A stretch of DNA of 5,812 bases, from the NCBI GenBank assembly GCA_022449325.1, contig JAKUSK010000003.1, positions 26,768 to 32,579 of the forward strand. Direction: 5' to 3'. The translations under genes were made by a program, and so were the position numbers. How positions within the stretch are numbered: position 1 is the first letter of the stretch; each line of letters begins with the position of its first letter. Below, piece by piece: positions 1 to 4,589 of this stretch. The stretch comes from Nitrososphaerales archaeon. Lineage in GTDB: Archaea; Thermoproteota; Nitrososphaeria; Nitrososphaerales; UBA57. Under the pieces are notes generated by a model, which saw only the letters and a list, made by a program, of their open reading frames with translations, was not told the origin of the DNA and did no database searches.

Positions 1-323
1 ACGGAGGTAATCGTTCTGGAGGTTACGGAGGTAATCGTTCTGGAGGTTACGGAGGTAATCGTTCTGGAGGTTACGGAAGAAGATCTAGAGGAGAAAACGA
101 AGATTCAGGTAATTCTGGAGGTAATCGTTCTGGAGGTTACGGAGGTAATCGTTCTGGAGGTTACGGAGGTAATCGTTCTGGAGGTTACGGAAGAAGATCT
201 GAAAAAGAAAGTGAATCAAAAAGTAGTTCTGGAGGATATGGAAGAAGTCCTAAAAATAGTAAGGGTTACGACAAAAAAAGTCAGTATAAAAAACGAAATA
301 GTAATAAAAAGAAAACGTATTAG
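1..323 (+). CDS. C-terminal end of a Gly/Arg/Tyr-rich repeat protein, possibly an RNA helicase or RNA-binding protein (5' end outside window)
   Basis: An open frame enters from the left edge (first full codon at 3) and stops at TAG 321-323. About 106 residues are visible and none belong to a folded domain. They comprise three copies of GGNRSGGY, then GRRS, an acidic linker (RGENEDSGNS), three more copies with GRRS, a Glu/Lys/Ser linker, a degenerate SSSGGYGRRSP block, and a Lys/Arg/Asn-rich tail ending KKKTY. Gly-Arg-Tyr tracts of this kind are known as disordered RNA-binding tails on DEAD-box RNA helicases and other RNA-binding proteins, and I recall similar tails on thaumarchaeal helicases. 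The catalytic or RNA-binding part would lie upstream and cannot be seen, so the enzyme class is inference. The coding frame itself is secure because the repeat periodicity is a multiple of three and codon use is coherent up to the stop. It converges on the aEF1B gene with 3 nt between stop codons. Confidence 0.75.
   Translation, partial: GGNRSGGYGGNRSGGYGGNRSGGYGRRSRGENEDSGNSGGNRSGGYGGNRSGGYGGNRSGGYGRRSEKESESKSSSGGYGRSPKNSKGYDKKSQYKKRNSNKKKTY
3..200 (+). repeat. 24-bp tandem repeats (six exact copies) in two identical 84-bp blocks
   Basis: The 24-bp unit encodes GGNRSGGY. Copies lie at 3-26, 27-50 and 51-74, then at 117-140, 141-164 and 165-188. Each triplet is followed by the same 12 bp encoding GRRS (75-86 and 189-200), so 3-86 and 117-200 read as identical 84-bp blocks with a 30-bp linker between them. 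Bases 1-2 (AC) fit the end of another unit, so the array probably continues to the left. A diverged relative sits at 228-248 (SGGYGRRS, with GGA TAT where the others have GGT TAC). Identity at silent positions implies recent duplication or gene conversion. Confidence 0.93.
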
Positions 324-326
324 AGA

Positions 327-614
327 TTAAACTTCGCCAGTACTAGTAGAAGTATTACTAACAGCAATAGTTTCTAGTTCGCTAACTTGTTCTAATTTAT
401 TAATACATTCTTCTATAACATCTAAAGCGCCAGGGTTATCTTCAAATTCAATATCTGAATAAACAGTAAATACACCAAATGCAAGTGGTTCTTCAGTGAC
501 TTTTCGAATCTTAGAACCAGAAGGAAGGATGTCCGAAATAAGAGGCTCAAATGTAGAAGCGTTTAGACCAGGTCCAGTAGGGGATATTTTTACACGTGCT
601 ACAAGAATGCTCAT
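327..614 (-). CDS. ef1b: Archaeal elongation factor 1-beta (aEF1B)
   Basis: This 95-residue protein is the guanine-nucleotide exchange factor that would recycle aEF1A from GDP to GTP in the cytoplasm. It matches the archaeal family in length (about 90 residues) and pattern: an N-terminal strand SILVARVKISPT, a helix followed by LPSGSKIRKV, the diagnostic EEPLAFG motif at residues 41-47, and a second alpha-beta half rich in acidic residues (SDIEFEDNPGALDVIEECINKL) with the closing strand ELETIAVSN. The start is the second of two tandem ATGs (617-615 and 614-612). An imperfect Shine-Dalgarno, GAGTGGT at 626-620, lies 5 nt before it, and this start gives the usual N-terminus; the first ATG would add one Met. 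A TTG at 647 is also in frame but would overlap the zinc-ribbon gene and add unrelated residues. It follows the zinc-ribbon gene after 11 nt and is probably cotranscribed with it. Confidence 0.9.
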   Translation of the reverse strand: MSILVARVKISPTGPGLNASTFEPLISDILPSGSKIRKVTEEPLAFGVFTVYSDIEFEDNPGALDVIEECINKLEQVSELETIAVSNTSTSTGEV

Positions 615-625
615 CATAAACCACT

Positions 626-793
626 CTATGGACCTTCGAATCCACAATCAGAACAAGAGTACAGTCTACTAAATTTTCGGCATTTTGAGCATCTCCAGAC
701 TGTAGTATCATTACAATCAGGGCATTGAAACTTTACAGATAATCCACCGGGTAACATAGGTCGGCTACAAGAAGTGCAAGTTGGTAATTCCAT
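626..793 (-). CDS. Small double zinc-ribbon protein (DUF1610-like, putative RNA-binding)
   Basis: A 55-residue protein, MELPTCTSCSRPMLP... ending in CSDCGFEGP. It has four CxxC pairs, C6/C9, C24/C27, C35/C38 and C47/C50, enough for two zinc sites. The order of pairs, the WRCSKCRK stretch at 33-40 and the CGFEGP terminus match the small archaeal zinc-ribbon family often annotated as Zn-ribbon RNA-binding protein; the haloarchaeal zinc-finger microprotein HVO_2753 belongs to this general type. Its biochemical role is not settled, and RNA or ribosome association is inferred from family naming and from its partner. It starts at ATG 793-791 and stops at TAG 628-626, 11 nt before the aEF1B start, which suggests a two-gene transcript. 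All eight cysteines are present, so it appears intact. Only its small size makes it easy to overlook. Confidence 0.9.
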   Translation of the reverse strand: MELPTCTSCSRPMLPGGLSVKFQCPDCNDTTVWRCSKCRKFSRLYSCSDCGFEGP

Positions 794-853
794 TTGATCT
801 GTCAATATCTAATTTCAAATTTCCTATTATTTATCATTTTACTAATTAATAGA
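794..853 (-). promoter_or_regulatory. Probable promoter region of the zinc ribbon-aEF1B unit
   Basis: This is a 60-bp AT-rich gap between the stop of the flavoprotein gene and the zinc-ribbon start. On the minus strand a TATA-like GATAAATAAT is centred near 830, about 36 nt before the ATG, which would place transcription start about 10 nt upstream of the gene. No Shine-Dalgarno is seen before the ATG. An AATTAAT/ATTAATT palindrome at 844-859 crosses the upstream stop codon but has only a 2-nt loop and no following T-run, so I do not call it a terminator. Cotranscription from the upstream gene cannot be excluded. Confidence 0.35.
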
Positions 854-2014
854 TTAATTATGAATTAATTTTTTTATTTCACTAGAAGAAACAACATTGA
901 ATAATTTAGTAAGTCGTTTTAAACCAAGGGCTTTCAATAAAGTAAATGAATGAAAGTCGAAATCTCCACTATTATGAATGAAATCTTGAAGATCGGAAGA
1001 AGAAGACAAAATATCAAAAATACTCTCCAAGTGATTATTTTCTAGATTATCGAATATTTTGCGAAATAATCTAGTAGAAGCAAAGTCAGAACCAAAAACA
1101 TCTCTCCATCTATTTTCATAAATATGTAATAAATTAGTATCACTTCGTAAACTATTTCCAATACTTTGACCTGCAAAAATACCAGCTAAACCACCAGAAA
1201 ATATGCCTCCTGCAGTAGTAGGTTTAGTTTGAGCGGCAGAATCACCAATAGAAATAACATTATTTTGAACAAATTTTTGAATAGGTCCAGAAACAATAAT
1301 TGGACAAGCAATTTTTTTAATAACTTTGTGTTTTTTATTTTTTAAGAAATAATCAAGATTATTGAAACTATTAATTCCATAGCCAGCAATACCAACTTTA
1401 GCAAGTCTTTCATTAATTGGAATAACCCAAGTAAAGAATCCAGGAGAAAGTTGTTGATTAAAATATAAATCAACCTTATTCGATTCGAACCAATCAGCTT
1501 CGATTATATACTTAGCAGCTTGAAGAACACCAAATTTTTGTTTTTTCATTAAAGAAGAAATACCCATTGCGTCAACAAAATATTTACAATGATATTGTTT
1601 TTGTGAGGAATGGACAACAATTTCAGAATTATTATAATTAGTTTTTATGAAACTTGTAGATTTCATTAATTGAGCACCGTTACGTATTGCAATTTCAGAC
1701 AATTCATTATCGAATTCTTTTCTATCTAGAACAATAATATCAAGATTAGATGAATCAATATCAATTAATTTACCCGAAGGAGAAAAAAATCTAGCGCCAG
1801 TAATTTTATTTTGAATGGTTTTTTTATTTGGAATTACTCCCAATGAAGATAGTGCATTTACACTAATTAGTCCATCGCATTTTTCTGGAACGCCAATTTT
1901 ATCATGTTCTTCTAGTATCGTGATATTGTGATTATTTTGTGATAATTCTCTAGCGCACAATAGTCCTGAGATACTCCCTCCAGCAATTACAACATCTTTA
2001 TTTTCAGGTTTCAT
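854..2014 (-). CDS. Geranylgeranyl reductase family FAD-dependent protein
   Basis: A 386-residue flavoprotein. The N-terminal dinucleotide-binding fold is visible as DVVIAGGSISG (residues 7-17), with the ribose-binding acidic pair EE at 35-36. It is followed by the family's CxG-type motif in PEKCDGLIS (C46, G48), the LDRKEFDNEL segment near 96-105, the substrate-side PGFFTWVIP at 191-199, and the second FAD motif GDSAAQTKPTTAGG from 257. These features fit the archaeal geranylgeranyl reductase family, which saturates isoprenoid double bonds in membrane lipids or side chains, usually with reduced ferredoxin or NAD(P)H as electron source. The exact substrate (lipid, quinone or other isoprenoid) cannot be read from sequence, and archaea often carry several paralogues. 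I chose ATG at 2014 because it sits just before the Rossmann strand. An upstream in-frame TTG (2029) would add five residues (MLICD) with no support. It is divergent from pth2. Confidence 0.85.
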   Translation of the reverse strand: MKPENKDVVIAGGSISGLLCARELSQNNHNITILEEHDKIGVPEKCDGLISVNALSSLGVIPNKKTIQNKITGARFFSPSGKLIDIDSSNLDIIVLDRKEFDNELSEIAIRNGAQLMKSTSFIKTNYNNSEIVVHSSQKQYHCKYFVDAMGISSLMKKQKFGVLQAAKYIIEADWFESNKVDLYFNQQLSPGFFTWVIPINERLAKVGIAGYGINSFNNLDYFLKNKKHKVIKKIACPIIVSGPIQKFVQNNVISIGDSAAQTKPTTAGGIFSGGLAGIFAGQSIGNSLRSDTNLLHIYENRWRDVFGSDFASTRLFRKIFDNLENNHLESIFDILSSSSDLQDFIHNSGDFDFHSFTLLKALGLKRLTKLFNVVSSSEIKKLIHN

Positions 2015-2091
2015 ATCACAAATCAGCAATAATTATGACAAAATTAGTCATTATAAGGATATATGAATTGAATTTATAATTAAATTACAAC
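2015..2091. promoter_or_regulatory. Divergent promoter region between the geranylgeranyl reductase gene and pth2
   Basis: This 77-bp AT-rich gap separates two divergent start codons. A palindromic TTATAA at 2051-2056 is almost exactly central (about 39 nt from each ATG) and could act as a TATA box in either direction, with transcription starting roughly 12 nt upstream of each gene. Other TATA-like strings are GATATAT (2059-2064 region) and TTTATAAT (2073-2080), so the true box is not decided by sequence. No Shine-Dalgarno precedes pth2 (the context is TTACAAC-ATG), consistent with a leaderless or short-leader mRNA. Confidence 0.4.
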
Positions 2092-2454
2092 ATGTCGTCG
2101 ATAGAAATCAAACAAGCAATAGTTGTAAGAACCGATTTAGAAATGGGTAAGGGTAAAATAGCAGTTCAAGTTGCTCATGCGTCTTTATCTTCAGCAGAAA
2201 TTGTGAAAAAACATGATAATTCCTTGTTCAAGAAATGGACACTAAATGGGCAAGCAAAAGTAGCACTCAAAGTACAGTCATTAGATGAACTTTTAGAAAT
2301 TCAGAAAAATGTAAAAAAGAAAGGGATATTTTGTTATCTTGTTCAAGACAAAGGATTAACGCAAATTGAGGAAGGTACAATTACATGCTTAGGAATAGGA
2401 CCTGCACTTACAAATGAGATAGATGAGATTACAAAAGAATTGAAATTATTGTGA
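2092..2454 (+). CDS. pth2: Peptidyl-tRNA hydrolase, archaeal/eukaryotic type (Pth2)
   Basis: This enzyme hydrolyses peptidyl-tRNAs that drop off ribosomes, releasing peptide and reusable tRNA in the cytosol. The 120-residue length is exactly that of the Pth2 family and the whole family pattern is present: KQAIVVRTDLEMGKGKIAVQVAHAS (residues 7-31) with the conserved MGKGK lysines and AHAS histidine H29, the central W49 and NGQAKVALKV strand, the VQDKGLTQI segment with the conserved Asp (D86), and the GTITCLGIGPA signature (95-105) followed by a C-terminal ELKLL. Most family members have DAG where this one has DKG, a mild change beside the conserved Asp. The ATG at 2092 gives the normal N-terminus. 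It is transcribed alone from the divergent promoter and converges on the oxidoreductase gene with 1 nt between stops. It is unrelated to bacterial Pth. Confidence 0.96.
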   Translation: MSSIEIKQAIVVRTDLEMGKGKIAVQVAHASLSSAEIVKKHDNSLFKKWTLNGQAKVALKVQSLDELLEIQKNVKKKGIFCYLVQDKGLTQIEEGTITCLGIGPALTNEIDEITKELKLL

Positions 2455-2455
2455 A

Positions 2456-3361
2456 CTATTGTAAATAATATTGATCCTTATCGATATTAGAAGGAGTACA
2501 TTCAAATTTCAGTAAGTGATCTTCGACGCCTTCACCGAGTTTAGCCATTTTACCAGCTTTATCTCGACCTTTACCATTAATGAAACTTGAACTTCCGCAA
2601 ATTGTATTGAAATATTCTAACCAGTTAGATTTTTTACCAAGAAGTTTATCAAGAAATCCTCTATTATCCGTATGTTTTGCTAGTGAATTTTCATCAGTCC
2701 AGAATCTGCCACTTTCATAAATAACGTCAGAAGTAGACTTTGGAAGTTGATCTAGGGGTTGTCGAGTAGCAGTAAATACTGCTTTAAAATGTTCAGATTT
2801 TGAAACCATTTCTTTGATTTTGTCATGATAAATTATATCATCTCGTGTTTTATTGCTATCAAAAGCAACAACTTTAGTATCTAATTGATTATCTAAACAA
2901 TATTGCATCAAACTAAGAGTAGATGGAATTCCGCTACCTGCAGACCAACAAGCAATAAATTTTGAATTTTGTTCAAAGATTTCTTTCATAAATTTTCCAG
3001 TAGGTCCTACAAGCGTACAAGTATCTCCTTCATGAAATTGATCAAGAAGATATGGTGCAAATACACCTTGTTCACTTTTTATCATTAATTCAATATGGCC
3101 TTTTTGTGTAGGAGATGAAACAACAGAATATGCCTTTTTTTCAACAACCTCAACATCAGGTCCGCTAGGAATCATTTGTTTAGATTCTTTATCATAAACA
3201 ATTGATTCAGGTCTAGTAATTTTTGCCTCAACCATAAAGAATTGACCAGGAAGATAATCATAAAGTCCTTCGTCATTATCAATTGGTGTAAAGATGAATG
3301 ACTTTGAATCGCTACTTTCAGTAGTTATTTTTTCTGCACGGACAGTATATTTACTTGGCAT
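2456..3361 (-). CDS. Ferredoxin-NADP reductase-like FAD/NAD(P)-binding oxidoreductase
   Basis: A 301-residue protein of the ferredoxin-NADP reductase superfamily, expected to move electrons between NAD(P)H and a partner such as ferredoxin or another redox protein in the cytoplasm. The N-terminal FAD barrel shows PGQF at 38-41 and KAYSVVSSP at 76-84, which is the RxYS flavin motif with Lys in place of Arg. GPTGKF at 119-124 closes the barrel. The NAD(P) half begins at CWSAGSGIPSTLSL (138-151), carrying the GxGxxP loop, then TATRQP near 197, and ends with the CGSSSF motif (255-260), the usual CG near the nicotinamide. About 34 residues lie between PGQF and KAYS, much of them a charged loop longer than in typical members. 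No 2Fe-2S cysteine cluster is present, so the partner must be a separate protein. It starts 46 nt after L15e, either in the same transcript or from its own promoter. Confidence 0.85.
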   Translation of the reverse strand: MPSKYTVRAEKITTESSDSKSFIFTPIDNDEGLYDYLPGQFFMVEAKITRPESIVYDKESKQMIPSGPDVEVVEKKAYSVVSSPTQKGHIELMIKSEQGVFAPYLLDQFHEGDTCTLVGPTGKFMKEIFEQNSKFIACWSAGSGIPSTLSLMQYCLDNQLDTKVVAFDSNKTRDDIIYHDKIKEMVSKSEHFKAVFTATRQPLDQLPKSTSDVIYESGRFWTDENSLAKHTDNRGFLDKLLGKKSNWLEYFNTICGSSSFINGKGRDKAGKMAKLGEGVEDHLLKFECTPSNIDKDQYYLQ

Positions 3362-3407
3362 ATCGACTTAGCTTATGAGTAATTCAATAAATAAAAACTC
3401 TTCGTGC
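3362..3407 (-). promoter_or_regulatory. L15e-oxidoreductase gap with a T-run and TATA-like box
   Basis: On the minus strand this 46-bp gap contains TTTTTATTTATTG at about 3397-3385. The run begins 10 nt after the L15e stop and could end the upstream transcript, since archaeal termination often uses T-runs. Its TTTATTTATT part is centred about 30 nt before the oxidoreductase ATG, the spacing expected for a TATA box of a leaderless gene. One element may therefore serve both roles; sequence alone cannot separate them. Confidence 0.35.
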
Positions 3408-3854
3408 TTACGAAACAAGGTATTTAAAATCAGTGTCTGATTTTATTGAAGGATGAGATGGATCAACAAGAATAACTTCGTACCATGCATTTTTTCCATC
3501 TTTGTAAACAAAATAAGAATTAAGTACATGTAGATTAGGATATTTTCGTGAAACTCGTTTTTCAGAAGTTTGTTTCATATTTATATTCGCTTTCATTTTT
3601 ACGACACCAGCGTGTTTTTGTCTTCTGCCGGCTTTTGGACGAGGTCTACGCATACCTCCACGTCCAACTTTGATTCTTACGACAATAATTCCTTGTTTAG
3701 CTTTATAACCTAATGTACGTGCTCGATCCAGTCTAGTGGGTCTTTCTAAACGAGTTATTGTATTCTGTTTTCTCCATTCTACTGCACGTTCTCGAATTTG
3801 TTTATAGTTATCTTTATAGATGTTTTTCCAAGTAGTTGATGAGTGTTTATACAT
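3408..3854 (-). CDS. rpl15e: 50S ribosomal protein L15e (eL15), short form
   Basis: eL15 is a large-subunit rRNA-binding protein of archaea and eukaryotes. The 148 residues include the family core: RPTRLDRARTLGYKAKQGIIVVR (38-60), the RGGMRRPRPKAGRRQKH basic loop (65-81), and LNSYFVYKDGKNAWYEVILVDPSHP (111-135). The N-terminal MYKHSSTTWKN replaces the usual GAYKYI-type start. Euryarchaeal and eukaryotic eL15 run to about 190-200 residues with a further basic C-terminal extension after the DPxHP segment. That extension is absent here, and the downstream gap holds no continuation, so the gene ends naturally rather than by a frameshift. I believe short forms are usual in Thaumarchaeota but cannot confirm it here. 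The start at 3854 has a good Shine-Dalgarno, AGGAGTG at 3868-3862, lying inside the end of the HAD gene; the intergenic gap is 1 nt, so the two are cotranscribed. Confidence 0.94.
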   Translation of the reverse strand: MYKHSSTTWKNIYKDNYKQIRERAVEWRKQNTITRLERPTRLDRARTLGYKAKQGIIVVRIKVGRGGMRRPRPKAGRRQKHAGVVKMKANINMKQTSEKRVSRKYPNLHVLNSYFVYKDGKNAWYEVILVDPSHPSIKSDTDFKYLVS

Positions 3855-3855
3855 A

Positions 3856-4536
3856 TCACAGCACTCCTAATTTTTTATTAAGTAATATTGGCAATTCATA
3901 GACAGATTCAATAGAATAATCAGCAGTATTGTAGTTAATATTTTTTCCCTCCATAAGATAGCTTTTGACAAATACAGTTGTCATACCTAATGTTTTTGCT
4001 GTTTCAATTTCCATTTTGATTCTATCGCCTACATAAATGCAATTTACTGCATTTATTTTTAATTTATTTAACGTATAAATGTATGGTTCTGGAGAAGGTT
4101 TTAAACCGGTTTCATCACTACTTACAATTTCACGGAAGTGTCTTCGAACACCCATAGATTCTAGAATATTTGAGATTATGCCATATCCAGTATTTGAACA
4201 CACAGCTTGAACAATATTCATATTATTTATACTCTCAATAACACGGATTAAACGATCGTCACGTGGAATCAAATCATTAATTGGAATCATCTTTGCTAGT
4301 TCATTATAAAATAAAGGCGAATCGATGTGTAATGATTGAATAAGACTAGTTAATCCAGTTTTATTTTGGAGTGATTGATTAACAAGAAGCTTGGCGTCCT
4401 CAAGTGAGGTATTAAGAAATTTTGATAATAAAGTTGTAAAATAATCATCGTATACATCATAATATGCAGTAGACAGATTCAATGTACCATCTAAATCATA
4501 TATTATACCCTGAATGAAGTTAAGATATTTGGACAT
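3856..4536 (-). CDS. HAD-superfamily phosphatase (pyrimidine 5'-nucleotidase / phosphoglycolate phosphatase-like)
   Basis: A 226-residue HAD hydrolase with all four motifs: motif I YDLDGTL (nucleophile D14, acid/base D16), motif II CSNTG (S114), motif III K146 in GLKPSPEPY, and motif IV VGDRIKMEIETAK (D171). In motif IV the second acidic position is Glu (E176) rather than the more common Asp, which can still bind magnesium. Residues 17-95 form a helical cap of the type C1 arrangement, with the N-terminal DLDGTL and the GLTSLIQSL stretch resembling the SDT1/pyrimidine 5'-nucleotidase branch. It should hydrolyse a small phosphorylated metabolite, but the substrate is unknown and phosphoglycolate or nucleotide monophosphates are only possibilities. 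It leads a unit with L15e 1 nt downstream. The ATG at 4536 lies 25 nt from a TATATAT box, supporting both the start and a leaderless mRNA. Confidence 0.85.
   Translation of the reverse strand: MSKYLNFIQGIIYDLDGTLNLSTAYYDVYDDYFTTLLSKFLNTSLEDAKLLVNQSLQNKTGLTSLIQSLHIDSPLFYNELAKMIPINDLIPRDDRLIRVIESINNMNIVQAVCSNTGYGIISNILESMGVRRHFREIVSSDETGLKPSPEPYIYTLNKLKINAVNCIYVGDRIKMEIETAKTLGMTTVFVKSYLMEGKNINYNTADYSIESVYELPILLNKKLGVL
3862..3868 (-). promoter_or_regulatory. Shine-Dalgarno for L15e inside the HAD gene
   Basis: AGGAGTG on the minus strand closely matches the archaeal Shine-Dalgarno consensus AGGAGGTG, with 7 nt to the L15e ATG. It overlaps the last codons of the HAD gene (GGA GTG CTG TGA). It is the only clear Shine-Dalgarno in the window, and it sits at an internal gene, where a leader exists. 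It fixes the L15e start. Confidence 0.75.
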
Positions 4537-4557
4537 ATTTTTTCACAATTATAGTGC

Positions 4558-4564
4558 TATATAT
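4558..4564. promoter_or_regulatory. Symmetric TATATAT box in the HAD-ychF divergent promoter
   Basis: TATATAT is the most TATA-like string in the 53-bp gap 4537-4589. Its centre (4561) is 29 nt from the ychF ATG at 4590 and 25 nt from the HAD ATG at 4536. Archaeal transcription normally starts about 25-28 nt from the TATA centre, so one palindromic box could direct leaderless transcripts both ways. Neither gene has a Shine-Dalgarno, which agrees with this. A second AT-rich string (AATTATAG, 4548-4554) is too close to the HAD start to serve it. Confidence 0.55.
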
Positions 4565-4589
4565 CTTTGATTAGAATATTAATGTTAAT

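Noticed and set aside
3..200. Possible CRISPR array
   Set aside because: The units are contiguous 24-bp coding repeats with no unique spacers, and all are in the frame of one protein.
1..200. Minus-strand open frame through the repeat array (VTSRTITS periodic peptide)
   Set aside because: Repeats with a period divisible by three leave antisense frames open by default; the plus frame has a sensible composition, linkers and stop.
615..647. Upstream TTG start for aEF1B adding 11 residues
   Set aside because: It would overlap the end of the zinc-ribbon gene, and the extra residues are not part of the family; the ATG pair at 617/614 fits better.
844..876. AATTAAT/ATTAATT palindrome followed by a plus-strand T-run, as a terminator
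   Set aside because: The loop is 2 nt, the stem is all A/T, and the T-run is on the wrong strand for the flanking minus-strand genes.
2015..2029. TTG start for the geranylgeranyl reductase homologue
   Set aside because: It adds only MLICD ahead of an ATG that is already at the expected distance from the FAD-binding strand.
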